11,304 bases of DNA, taken from NCBI GenBank assembly GCA_002701455.1, contig NZVJ01000010.1:32831-44134 (forward strand), given 5' to 3'. This DNA comes from Rhodospirillaceae bacterium. Lineage in GTDB: Bacteria; Pseudomonadota; Alphaproteobacteria; Thalassobaculales; Thalassobaculaceae. The translations under genes were made by a program, and so were the position numbers. Positions 1-7,346 of the stretch are shown here, piece by piece. Within the stretch, counting starts at the first letter, position 1. Each line of letters begins with the position of its first letter. Below the pieces are notes generated by a model that saw nothing but the letters and a program-made list of their open reading frames with translations, searched no databases and was not told the DNA's origin.

Positions 1-893
1 TCGCGATACGAGGTAGTGAAAGACTGAATTGAGTATGCCAATCCCCGCTTCTCCCTTACCTCCTGAAATAATCGGGAGGACATCCCTCCCCCCAATAGCA
101 TTGAGAGTACCTGATACGCATAAAAGTCTTCATGATCGTATGAAACGCTTGGAAATCCAATTATTATATGTATCTGCTCAAGTTTTTGATCTTTCCGGAA
201 GTCTCCTCCTTTATAATTAACGGGTTCGAGTGGAGAAGGGTCCTTATCGCAAGGAAGTAAAACAAATTTTGTTTTAACCAGTTCTACTATCTCTTCGTGC
301 TCAACATTTCCTGCCACAGAAAAAACTAAACGTTCATTTGTGTAGTTTTTAGATACAAACCCTGCAATGTCGTGCCTCGTGAGTTCACTCACTACCCCCG
401 GTTGTCCCAGAACCGGTCTTCCAATTGCTTGATCTGGATATGCACATTGTTGAAAATGATCAAAAATTATATCATCAGGAGTATCAATAGCTTGACCAAT
501 CTCCTGTAGAACCACGTTACGCTCCCGCTCAAGTTCCGCCTCATCAAATAGAGAATTTTGCAGTATATCTGAGAGAATATCGGTCGCTAAAGCAACATCA
601 TCTAATAAAGTTCTTGCGAAGAAGGCCGTTTGTTCTCTAGAGGTGTAAGCATTTAGATAACCTCCCACAAATTCAATTTCCTCAGCAATCTCTTTGGCTG
701 ATCGTCTTTGTGTTCCCTTGAACAACATATGTTCTAGCAAATGGGCTAAACCATTTTGAGCTTTTGTTTCGTTGCGTGTGCCCACACCAAACCAAGCGCC
801 TACCGACACACTTTCTACAGATTCTATCCTATCGGTCGCGATCGTAATATTGTTATCAAGGACCGTTATTTCTGGAGTTTTGTTAATTATCAT
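1..893 (-). CDS. M16 family zinc peptidase (processing-peptidase-like), C-terminus cut by window edge
   Basis: Partial gene: 297 codons from the ATG at 891-893 to the window edge. It resembles the bacterial relatives of mitochondrial processing peptidase beta (pitrilysin/insulinase clan). The inverted zinc motif HLLEH is at residues 51-55, with His51, Glu54 and His55 as zinc and catalytic residues. The distal zinc-ligand Glu lies in ERNVVLQEIG (Glu131), about 75 residues later, as the family requires, so the enzyme should be active. Near residue 270 the glycine-rich LLGGGMSSRLF and REKRGLAYSI segments begin the second, non-catalytic half. No signal peptide is seen, so it is probably cytoplasmic; the substrate is unknown. 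The start lies 15 bases after the thrC stop, with AGAAAGG just upstream, indicating a two-gene transcript with thrC. The thrC-M16 pairing is common in alphaproteobacteria. The family call is firm, the physiological role is not. Confidence 0.93.
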   Translation of the reverse strand, partial: MIINKTPEITVLDNNITIATDRIESVESVSVGAWFGVGTRNETKAQNGLAHLLEHMLFKGTQRRSAKEIAEEIEFVGGYLNAYTSREQTAFFARTLLDDVALATDILSDILQNSLFDEAELERERNVVLQEIGQAIDTPDDIIFDHFQQCAYPDQAIGRPVLGQPGVVSELTRHDIAGFVSKNYTNERLVFSVAGNVEHEEIVELVKTKFVLLPCDKDPSPLEPVNYKGGDFRKDQKLEQIHIIIGFPSVSYDHEDFYAYQVLSMLLGGGMSSRLFQEVREKRGLAYSIQSFTTSYR

Positions 894-908
894 CGCCTTT
901 CTATCCGC

Positions 909-2324
909 TTACTTTAATTCTACTCGCGAATTATCGGCGATATAATTAGATACTTCTTCAAACTTATTTGGTAAAACGGTCAGTCGCTCCTTCCGTTCCC
1001 AAAGATCGTCTAAATGGTGTGGTAAATTGGGGTGCTCACCTGTTGCTTTTTGAACTGCATCAGGAAACTTCGCTGGGTGCGCACAGGCCAGCGATACAAT
1101 TGATATATCATTTTTCATAGCATCGCTTGATGCAAATCTATAAGCGCCTTCAACACCGATGGCACTGTGAGGATCTAGAATTTCACCCTTTTCTTTAAAT
1201 GTTTTCGAGATACGCCCCAAAGTATCCATATCGTCAACACAGACAGCATCAAATGTTCGTCTCGCGTCCATTAAAGTTTCTTCCGAAACCGTGAATTTTC
1301 CTTCGTTCCTAAATTCCTTCAAAACCCTATTAGTGCTAGCTCCATCTCGTCCAATTAAATCAAATAAAAGCCTCTCAAAATTACTGGATACTTGTATATC
1401 CATACTTGGACTAATGCTCGGCTGCACCCCCTTGATTTCCATAGTTCCTGTATTGAAAAACCGCGACAATATATCGTTACTGTTTGTGGCGACTATTAAC
1501 TTTTCAATAGGCAGTCCCATTTTCTTTGCAGCGTAAGCTGAAAAGACATTTCCAAAATTACCGGATGGAACAGAGAAAACTAGTCGGTGATCATCTACGC
1601 CCAGCGATAACCCTGCCCAAAAATAATAGACGATTTGCGGCATCAATCGCGCCCAATTTATCGAGTTAACAGCAGAAAGAGCAAATTTGTCCCTAAATTC
1701 AAGATCATTGAACAGGGCTTTCACCATATCCTGACAGTCGTCAAAAGTTCCCTCCAGCGCGATAGCATGTATGTTATCAGCATCAACAGTCGTCATTTGC
1801 TTTTGCTGAATGGGGGACACGCGATCCTTTGGAAAGAAAATAAAGACGTCAATAGCTTCCCGGTCTTTACACGCTTCTATAGCGGCGGAGCCCGTATCGC
1901 CTGATGTCGCGCCTACAATAGTTGTCCTTTTTCCGCGTGCTAACAGCGCTTGGTCAAAGAGTCGTCCCAATATTTGCATAGCATAATCTTTAAATGCCAG
2001 CGTTGGTCCATGGAACAACTCCATCAACCAGATGTTTGATTCCAATTGTTTGATCGGTGCAACCGATGGGTGCGAAAATTTCCTGTAGGTAGCATCAACT
2101 AAATTACCAAAGACCTCTCGCGACATGGTATCACCCAAGAAAGGTCGCATAACTTCGATGGCCAGCTCTGGGTAGGACAAGGAAGCAAAAGACCTTAAAT
2201 CTTCGGGAGAAAATTTGGGCCAATCCGTGGGAAGGTAAAGTCCACCATCACGCGCGAGGCCGGTTATTAACACATCATCAAAATTTAGTTCTGGTGCGAC
2301 GCCCCTAGTACTTAAATAACGCAA
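909..2324 (-). CDS. thrC: Threonine synthase
   Basis: PLP enzyme converting O-phosphohomoserine to threonine and phosphate, the last step of threonine synthesis in the cytoplasm. Using the TTG start, the protein has 471 residues, typical of the gammaproteobacterial/fungal-type ThrC. The N-terminus MRYLSTRG is the family's usual beginning. HGPTLAFKDYAMQ places the PLP lysine at Lys112; GATSGDTGSA (138-147) and SVPSGNFGN (251-259) are the cofactor phosphate-binding and substrate loops. The frame is open 47 codons further upstream to an ATG at 2465, but that stretch has no ThrC similarity and would overlap the divergent gene starting at 2418. TTG at 2324 has GGAG seven bases upstream and matches family N-termini. 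The M16 peptidase follows after 15 bases, probably co-transcribed. All key residues are present. Confidence 0.95.
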   Translation of the reverse strand: MRYLSTRGVAPELNFDDVLITGLARDGGLYLPTDWPKFSPEDLRSFASLSYPELAIEVMRPFLGDTMSREVFGNLVDATYRKFSHPSVAPIKQLESNIWLMELFHGPTLAFKDYAMQILGRLFDQALLARGKRTTIVGATSGDTGSAAIEACKDREAIDVFIFFPKDRVSPIQQKQMTTVDADNIHAIALEGTFDDCQDMVKALFNDLEFRDKFALSAVNSINWARLMPQIVYYFWAGLSLGVDDHRLVFSVPSGNFGNVFSAYAAKKMGLPIEKLIVATNSNDILSRFFNTGTMEIKGVQPSISPSMDIQVSSNFERLLFDLIGRDGASTNRVLKEFRNEGKFTVSEETLMDARRTFDAVCVDDMDTLGRISKTFKEKGEILDPHSAIGVEGAYRFASSDAMKNDISIVSLACAHPAKFPDAVQKATGEHPNLPHHLDDLWERKERLTVLPNKFEEVSNYIADNSRVELK

Positions 2325-2417
2325 AAAATATCTCCAAAGGTAAATTTTGGGTAGACTACTCACGAGATGATATTCTTGCAACAATACGGATAGATTAATT
2401 TTTAAAAAGGTTACGTT
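2325..2417. promoter_or_regulatory. Divergent spacer between thrC and the DUF1932 dehydrogenase
   Basis: A 93-base AT-rich spacer that must hold the start signals of two divergent genes. For thrC, TTGCAA at 2376-2381 (identical on both strands) could be a -35, with TAGTCT on the minus strand (2353-2358) as a poor -10 at 17 bases spacing. For the rightward gene no good -10 is seen; the A/T run around 2396-2408 is the only candidate, and only a weak aaaaaGG lies before the ATG. Promoters are expected from the gene arrangement; the exact boxes are guesses. Confidence 0.3.
2332..2338 (-). promoter_or_regulatory. Ribosome binding site deciding the thrC TTG start
   Basis: On the minus strand TTTGGAG ends seven bases before the TTG at 2324. 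This Shine-Dalgarno match, together with the conserved RYLSTRG N-terminus, is the reason for choosing TTG rather than the ATG 141 bases upstream. Confidence 0.7.
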
Positions 2418-3299
2418 ATGACAATCAACACTATTGCTATTCAATCGCCTGGGGATATGGGACACGAAATTGGGCGCGTATTGGTAAATGCCGGATACAA
2501 GGTAGTCTCGGCACTTGAAGGGCGCTCCAAACGAACTAGAGCGCTCGCAAAAAATGGTGGTATTATTGATGTTGGGAAATTGGAGAATTTGTATGATGAT
2601 GTTGATATAATATTTTCAATAATGCGCCCAGATGAGGCTCTAAATTTCATAAAAAACATGTGCGATTTAGCTAACTTTCACAAGGCTAGGCCTCTTCTTG
2701 TAGATCTAAACGCAGTAGCGCCATCAACCGCATTAAAGGCTGAAAAGCTTTCAAGCGCAGCAGGATTAGATTTTTTAGATGGAGGCATTATCGGAGAACC
2801 TCCGAGGGCGCCAAAAAATAACAGTCCCCGCTTATACATATCAGGCACTCGTTCCAATGAGTTAATCACATTAAATCAATCAGGGCTTGATTTTAGGGAC
2901 TTAGGATCCAATATTGGTTCCGCTTCCGGCATCAAAATGGCTTATGCTGCTTTAACGAAGGGCCTGACCGCGATTGCCATAAATTCAATGGTAGCAGCAA
3001 AAATTCACCATGTTCAAAATGAATTTCTTGCTGAACTTAAATTCAGTCAGGAAAGCCTGTTAGGACACCTCGAAAGAGGTCTCCCGAGCATGTGCCCGAA
3101 AGCTTACCGATGGGTTGGCGAGATGGAGGAAATATCAAAAACACACAAAGAGCTTGGTCTTCCAAAGAACTTATTTGAAGGTGCAGCAGATATTTATCGT
3201 CTAGTAGAGACGTCACCGCTCGGTAAGGAAGTAGTAGAGGACAGAAAGTTAGGCACCTCAGCTAAAAATGTTGCTGATGTTTTGGCCGATTTTTTATAA
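2418..3299 (+). CDS. NAD(P)-dependent beta-hydroxyacid dehydrogenase-like protein with DUF1932 C-terminal domain
   Basis: A 293-residue soluble protein of the 6-phosphogluconate / 3-hydroxyisobutyrate dehydrogenase superfamily. The N-terminal Rossmann domain starts at once: TIAIQSPGDMGHEIGRVL (3-22). SPGDMG replaces the classic GxGxxG, a variation I recall in this subfamily. After the second strand comes EGRSKRT (34-40); Arg/Ser/Lys there suggest NADP(H) over NAD(H) (inference). VDLNAVAPSTA (95-105) and DGGIIGEPPR (121-130) correspond to the substrate-binding segments. SASGIKMAYAALTKG (168-182) carries Lys173 at the catalytic lysine position of the superfamily. The rest is helical and fits a DUF1932-type domain. 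The substrate is not known. It is the only complete + strand gene, divergent from thrC and convergent with the M32 gene (39 bases between stops), so it is its own transcription unit. Family call solid; reaction unassigned. Confidence 0.88.
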   Translation: MTINTIAIQSPGDMGHEIGRVLVNAGYKVVSALEGRSKRTRALAKNGGIIDVGKLENLYDDVDIIFSIMRPDEALNFIKNMCDLANFHKARPLLVDLNAVAPSTALKAEKLSSAAGLDFLDGGIIGEPPRAPKNNSPRLYISGTRSNELITLNQSGLDFRDLGSNIGSASGIKMAYAALTKGLTAIAINSMVAAKIHHVQNEFLAELKFSQESLLGHLERGLPSMCPKAYRWVGEMEEISKTHKELGLPKNLFEGAADIYRLVETSPLGKEVVEDRKLGTSAKNVADVLADFL

Positions 3300-3338
3300 A
3301 AACAATGCATGGATCCGATACAAAGGGAAAAACATAAT

Positions 3339-4829
3339 TCATTGCATGTATCTTGATTCAAGATGTGAAATATAAAAACTTGGGTCCAAAGGCGAGCCTG
3401 TCGCGCGCTTAATTACTTCATCGGTGGAATAATAACTTCCCCAGGAATGAACATGTTCTCGTAACCAAATTAATAAATCCGAGAAATCACCTTTTTCCAA
3501 ATTAGACAGGGTTTTTGGTTTATCTTTTAGCGCTGCCGAAAATAGCTGCGCCGCTGCCATAGCGCCCAGGGTGTAAGTGGGGAAATATCCAAATGCCCCA
3601 TCATACCAGTGAATATCTTGCAAACAACCCTCCTTATCATTTGGTGGCATAAAGCCAAAGTTGTTCATAAAAATTTCATTCCAGGCTGACGGAAGTTCTT
3701 TAACAGTCAATTCACCATTTAAAAGAGCCTGCTCAAGTCTATATCTAAAAATTACGTGGAGTGGGTATGTGAGTTCATCTGCATCGACTCTAATACAATT
3801 GGGGGTAACTCTTAAACATTTTTGATGCAGCTCTCCAGCTGACCAATTTACCCCTGTTACACCAAACTCCTCTGCGATAACTGGAGCCAAAAATGTAAAA
3901 AATTCTCGGGATCGGCAAGCCTGCATTTCTAACGCTAAAGACTGGCTCTCATGAAGCACCATGCCCCGAGCCAACCCGACAGGCTGTCCTCTCCAAGCTC
4001 TGGGCAGTCCTTGCTCATACAACGCATGTCCTGTCTCATGAATAACACCCATAAGACTGCTTGCCCAATCTTGTTCATCGTATCGTGTAGTTATACGAAC
4101 ATCATCCGGTATACCCCCCGAAAAGGGATGTGCACTTTTATCGAGCCGGCCCTTTTGGAAATTAAAGCCCTGCTTTGCCATTAATTTCAAACCAAGTTTC
4201 TTCTGTTTCTTTTCGCTCACTTGGAAAGAAATATCGGAATAATTATTTTTTTTCTGATGTTCTAAAACGTTTTGAAGCAGTTGGGTGAGTCTTGGTTCTA
4301 GATAGTCAAAAATTGTGTCTAAATTTTCTGCCTTGGCACCCGGTTCATATTCATCGAGCAGGGCATCATAAGGCTCCATATTGAATTTATCCGCTTTGAC
4401 AGCTGCGATTTCTCTTGTGATCTCAAGCAACTGATTAAGCGGTTCGGCAACCAAATCAAAACAACTGTCCTTTCGAGCCATTCGCCAAACAGCTTCACAG
4501 TGATGCTGCGCTCGGGAACGCGCATCAACAAGTTCTGCCGATAAAGCCGTAGCAGTTTTGTAAATTCGGTCTATTTCACGGACATTCGCTCTTTGCCAGT
4601 CCGTTAATTCTTCAGTATCTATTTTGGCCAGCAAGTCGAAAATCAAAGTCGACGTCATTTCTTCATGTTTCAAAACTGACAACGTAGCAATTTGCTCAGC
4701 TCGTACATCGCTAGATCCGCTTGGCATAATTGTTTGGCTATCCCATGACAGTAAGGATATTGCATCTGAAAGGTTTGAAATCCTTTTGATTTTTTTTTCT
4801 AACTGACTATAGGCCTCGTGTGATTCCAT
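3339..4829 (-). CDS. M32 family (Taq-type) metallocarboxypeptidase
   Basis: A 496-residue cytoplasmic zinc carboxypeptidase that removes single residues from peptide C-termini with broad specificity; length is typical of the family. GVIHETGHALYEQGLP holds the HExxH zinc motif at 264-268. The downstream HESQS (293-297) supplies the third zinc ligand, Glu294. DKSAHPFSGG (230-239) and the later CIRVDADELTYPLH are the other M32 signatures. The N-terminal third is helical, with the expected LSWDSQTIMP (27-36). No signal peptide. Its ATG lies one base after the surf1 stop with no clear Shine-Dalgarno, so translation probably depends on ribosomes finishing surf1. This makes it the last gene of the cox transcript, though a link to oxidase assembly is only positional. 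It converges with the dehydrogenase gene. Confidence 0.95.
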   Translation of the reverse strand: MESHEAYSQLEKKIKRISNLSDAISLLSWDSQTIMPSGSSDVRAEQIATLSVLKHEEMTSTLIFDLLAKIDTEELTDWQRANVREIDRIYKTATALSAELVDARSRAQHHCEAVWRMARKDSCFDLVAEPLNQLLEITREIAAVKADKFNMEPYDALLDEYEPGAKAENLDTIFDYLEPRLTQLLQNVLEHQKKNNYSDISFQVSEKKQKKLGLKLMAKQGFNFQKGRLDKSAHPFSGGIPDDVRITTRYDEQDWASSLMGVIHETGHALYEQGLPRAWRGQPVGLARGMVLHESQSLALEMQACRSREFFTFLAPVIAEEFGVTGVNWSAGELHQKCLRVTPNCIRVDADELTYPLHVIFRYRLEQALLNGELTVKELPSAWNEIFMNNFGFMPPNDKEGCLQDIHWYDGAFGYFPTYTLGAMAAAQLFSAALKDKPKTLSNLEKGDFSDLLIWLREHVHSWGSYYSTDEVIKRATGSPLDPSFYISHLESRYMQ

Positions 4830-4830
4830 C

Positions 4831-5541
4831 TTAATTTTCGTCAGGCCGGTAATGGTATATGACGTAAATGACTAAGAGTGATAGAGCGAGGAAGTACCAT
4901 GTAAGTGCATATTGAAGATGTTCATTGCGCATCTTGATTGAGCCACTAGCTCCAATTGGCAAGGCATAGGGTCCAGGTTCTCGAAGCACATCAATATAAT
5001 AGTTTGCAATCGGCCCCACCTGACTTTTTGCTGCCATCTGCTCCGAATTAATATAGAGCCAAACGTTATTTTGCGGCTCGTTCTCTGGCACGAAATATCC
5101 CTTTTTTTTGTCCTCTCGTATAATACCATCTACAAGCACACTGCCTTTTGTCAAAGTTTCTGGGCGGGTGTTCCTCAGCCGCAGTCGTTCCGGTATCCAA
5201 CCCCTATTGATGAGTGTGATTCTGCCATCAGCACTTTGTAGTGGGGTTATCAGATGAAACCCGGCAGTTCCTTCAAATGTTTTGCCCGTTATCGTAAATT
5301 CTTTCTGATGCAAAAATTCACCCACCAGAGTAACCCTTTTAAATCTCCATTTTTCTATATCTTCCACCCTGGCAGGCGGGTCGATAGCTTTATCAGACAT
5401 TCGTGCTTCAAACGTGTCGATGATTTCGGTTTTCCACTGCATCCTTTGAAGCTGCCATGTTCCAAGCCCCACCAGTACTAAAAGGGCTGGTATTGTAAAC
5501 AGTGTCGGCCACAAAGTTGGTGTAAATCTACGCTGCGTCAT
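4831..5541 (-). CDS. surf1: SURF1 family cytochrome oxidase assembly protein
   Basis: A 236-residue inner-membrane protein that aids heme a insertion into subunit I of aa3-type oxidases. It has the family topology: an N-terminal transmembrane segment (about 12-28) ending in the signature LGTWQLQRMQWK (26-37), a periplasmic domain, and a C-terminal segment (about 209-230) introduced by NEHLQYALTWYFLAL (206-220). WRFKRVTLVGEF (65-76), NRGWIP (112-117) and NVWLYIN (159-165) are conserved blocks. In-frame stops lie just upstream of the ATG, so no longer form exists. The Shine-Dalgarno is weak: AAGGAA ends about 13 bases from the ATG. It is separated from coxC by an unusually long 194-base spacer, so it may have its own start signal or rely on readthrough. 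The M32 gene follows after one base. Confidence 0.95.
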   Translation of the reverse strand: MTQRRFTPTLWPTLFTIPALLVLVGLGTWQLQRMQWKTEIIDTFEARMSDKAIDPPARVEDIEKWRFKRVTLVGEFLHQKEFTITGKTFEGTAGFHLITPLQSADGRITLINRGWIPERLRLRNTRPETLTKGSVLVDGIIREDKKKGYFVPENEPQNNVWLYINSEQMAAKSQVGPIANYYIDVLREPGPYALPIGASGSIKMRNEHLQYALTWYFLALSLLVIYVIYHYRPDEN

Positions 5542-5735
5542 TCTAAATTGAGGTTTCCTTCAAGTGGTTTCCAAGCCTCGAGAGCGACTGGATTCCTCAT
5601 TTCAAACAAATAAAATTTTATTTGCTAATTGCAAGTCTCACTAACCGTTGTAGCTTACACAATAACAGCGCCATCCGTTAGCTTCGAAATTCTAGCGCAG
5701 CAAAACCGAACTGAATATTTTAACAGTTGTTTTGA
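5542..5735. other. coxC-surf1 spacer, no supported gene
   Basis: A 194-base gap where many alphaproteobacteria carry a DUF983 gene. Reading the minus strand in three frames gives only fragments up to about 26 codons and no CPxCG-type DUF983 motif. A 20-codon minus-strand ORF (5538-5600, ATG to TGA, beginning MRNPVALEAW) overlaps the surf1 start as ATGA, but it has no ribosome binding site and no known similarity, so I do not call it a gene. Another 18-codon ORF further upstream is equally unsupported. No G/C stem followed by a T run is seen. Confidence 0.5.
5607..5624. repeat. 18-bp perfect AT-rich palindrome
   Basis: CAAATAAAATTTTATTTG reads identically on both strands in the coxC-surf1 spacer, 66 bases upstream of the surf1 ATG. 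With only two G/C pairs it would be a weak RNA hairpin and is not a convincing terminator. It could be a protein-binding site or chance in AT-rich DNA. Confidence 0.45.
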
Positions 5736-6521
5736 TCAGCCACCCCACCAATAGATGCAGATAAACAAAAAGAGCCAAACAACGTCAACAAAATGCCAAT
5801 ACCATGCAGCCGCCTCAAATCCAAAGTGATGCTCTGGAGTGAAGTGTCCGGCCCTCGCTCTAAACCAGCATACAACCAAGAAGCATGTTCCAACCAAGAC
5901 ATGAAAGCCATGGAAGCCTGTAGCCATGTAGAATGTCGACGAATATATGCCATCTTTAAAACCAAAAGTTGCGTGGTCATATTCGTATATCTGCAGCCCC
6001 GTAAACGCAGCTCCAAGAAGGATTGTGACACCAAGTCCTAATACCAAATTTTTCCTGTCGTTCTCAAGCAATGCGGCATGAGCCCAAGTACACGTACAGC
6101 CAGATAACAGCAAAACCATTGTATTGATTAATGGTATATCAAACGCATCAAACGTTTCTACCCCGGCTGGAGGCCATATACCGGTATCAGGGTAGAGCGA
6201 CGAATCGAAAAATGCCCAAAAGAAAGCGAGAAAAAACATCACCTCTGATGCGATAAATAAAATCATTCCGTAGCGCATGCCGATCTGTACTATCGGTGTA
6301 TGATGTCCTTGATGTTCCGCTTCTCTTATTACATCGCGCCACCAGAAAAACATTGTTACTAAGATAAAAACCAAGCCAGTTGTCATAATTGGGACGCCAA
6401 ATGGCTTATCGTGCATAAACATTATAGCACCTACGGCCGTAACAAACCCAGCCATAGCGCCTAACGCCGGCCACGGGCTGGGTTCTACCAAATGAAAGGA
6501 GTGACTGTGTCCGCCGCTCAT
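5736..6521 (-). CDS. coxC: Cytochrome c oxidase subunit III
   Basis: A 261-residue, seven-helix membrane subunit that stabilises subunit I and supports proton uptake in aa3 oxidase; normal bacterial/mitochondrial length. The N-terminus is polar and His-containing (SGGHSHSFHLVEPSPWP), then helix one. WWRDVIREAEHQGHHTPIVQ (60-79) is the classic loop, followed by GMRYGMILFIASEVMFF with the conserved membrane Glu93. The C-terminus FVDVVWLFLFICIYWWGG is canonical. On the minus strand AGAGGAA (6525-6531) lies a few bases before the ATG, a good ribosome binding site. The 85-base gap to ctaG (6522-6606) contains no gene, only a 10-bp palindrome AAGTTAACTT (6556-6565) and a short ATATT/AATAT dyad (6594-6605). 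Nothing is unusual in the protein. Confidence 0.98.
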   Translation of the reverse strand: MSGGHSHSFHLVEPSPWPALGAMAGFVTAVGAIMFMHDKPFGVPIMTTGLVFILVTMFFWWRDVIREAEHQGHHTPIVQIGMRYGMILFIASEVMFFLAFFWAFFDSSLYPDTGIWPPAGVETFDAFDIPLINTMVLLLSGCTCTWAHAALLENDRKNLVLGLGVTILLGAAFTGLQIYEYDHATFGFKDGIYSSTFYMATGFHGFHVLVGTCFLVVCWFRARAGHFTPEHHFGFEAAAWYWHFVDVVWLFLFICIYWWGG

Positions 6522-6606
6522 GTATTCCTCTTTCCCCGTTAATTACAGCTCTGCAAAGTTAACTTCAATCTCGCATTATCCCCTTTTGGACCAATATTAC
6601 AATATC

Positions 6607-7197
6607 TTAGCCTGCTTTTTTTTCATTAGTTGCAACCGTTCCTGATTGGGCCTGGGACCTGAAGAAAGTATATGACAGTGTAATGGTTGTAACATCATCT
6701 AAATTTGGATCATTCATCATTTCAGGATCAATAAAGAATGACACCGGCATGTCTATTACTTGGTTTGGCGCCAGAAGCTGTTCCTGGAAACAAAAGCACT
6801 CTACCTTATTGAAATATATTCCTGCCTTATCTGGTGTTACATTAAATGTCGCAGTACCAACCACAGGGGCACTGCCCGTATTTTCAGCTCTATAAAATGC
6901 AAGTGCGTTTTCACCAACAGACAACTCGATGGATTTTTGAGCTGGCACAAATTTCCAATCTAATGCTGGATTAACGTTTGCGTCAAACCGGATTGTGACC
7001 GATCTATCGATAACTTTATCTGAGAGATTTTGAGCGACTTGGGTTGTTCCACCATAACCAGTTACTTGGCAAAAGAGCTTGTAGAGTGGTACAGAGGCGT
7101 AACTAAGGGCACCCATAAAAAAAACAACGCTTGCCACTAGAAGTAGTGTTTTTTGTTTCCCCTTTTGCGTTTGAACTTTGACGTTAGTTTTTTCCAT
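6607..7197 (-). CDS. ctaG: Cytochrome c oxidase assembly protein CtaG/Cox11 (copper delivery to CuB)
   Basis: A 196-residue copper chaperone that loads the CuB centre of subunit I. After a short cytoplasmic Lys-rich N-terminus there is one transmembrane helix (about 18-36), then a periplasmic beta domain. The family signatures are all present: PLYKLFCQVTGYGGTTQ (37-53) with Cys43, and the copper-binding CFCF with Cys134 and Cys136, followed by PVSFFIDPEM (151-160). The C-terminus TITLSYTFF is typical. The start is eight bases after the stop of the small CoxF-like gene. No strong Shine-Dalgarno is visible, so coupled translation with the gene before it is likely. This is the Cox11-type CtaG of Proteobacteria, not the unrelated Bacillus CtaG. 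Confidence 0.97.
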   Translation of the reverse strand: MEKTNVKVQTQKGKQKTLLLVASVVFFMGALSYASVPLYKLFCQVTGYGGTTQVAQNLSDKVIDRSVTIRFDANVNPALDWKFVPAQKSIELSVGENALAFYRAENTGSAPVVGTATFNVTPDKAGIYFNKVECFCFQEQLLAPNQVIDMPVSFFIDPEMMNDPNLDDVTTITLSYTFFRSQAQSGTVATNEKKAG

Positions 7198-7205
7198 TAA
7201 TCACT

Positions 7206-7346
7206 CTACAACATTCTAACAATCGTGATGATAAATAAAAGCACGCAAAAAGCGACTATTACGCCAAAAAGAGCCCAGTTTTTTCCTTTTTTTGAATTTC
7301 TAAAGGTTTTACGATCCGTATTTACCGTTGGTTTAGAAGCAACCAT
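7206..7346 (-). CDS. coxF: CoxF-like small single-pass membrane protein of the cox cluster
   Basis: A 46-residue ORF, short enough to be missed by length-filtered gene callers. It begins MVASKPTVNTDRKTF, passes through a basic stretch RNSKKGKNW (16-24), then one hydrophobic helix (about 25-43) and ends IVRML. The layout of a short charged cytoplasmic N-terminus, one helix and a TIV[RK]-type end matches the small CoxF proteins that lie between ctaB and ctaG in alphaproteobacteria. The basic residues before the helix predict N-in, C-out topology. Its ATG overlaps the ctaB stop as TAATG, and ctaG begins eight bases after its TAG, so it fills the gap exactly and is translated by coupling. Its role is unproven; oxidase assembly is inferred from position. 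I checked each codon by hand on the minus strand. Confidence 0.85.
   Translation of the reverse strand: MVASKPTVNTDRKTFRNSKKGKNWALFGVIVAFCVLLFIITIVRML

Noticed and set aside
29..220. 63-codon plus-strand ORF at the window start
   Set aside because: Antisense to the M16 peptidase, which has its full zinc motif and an open frame to the edge.
1635..1904. 89-codon plus-strand ORF
   Set aside because: Antisense shadow of thrC, covering the conserved PLP-binding region; no ribosome binding site or family similarity.
3291..3338. Possible bidirectional terminator between the convergent genes
   Set aside because: Only an all-A/T palindrome TTTTTATAAAAA (3291-3302) and a repeated TGCATG are seen; there is no G/C stem followed by a T run.
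5607..5624. Palindrome as a rho-independent terminator for coxC
   Set aside because: The stem has just two G/C pairs and the T run after it is three bases; it would be too weak.
5720..6034. 104-codon minus-strand ORF
   Set aside because: It overlaps coxC in another frame, has low-complexity biased composition and no recognisable motif; coxC is unambiguous here.
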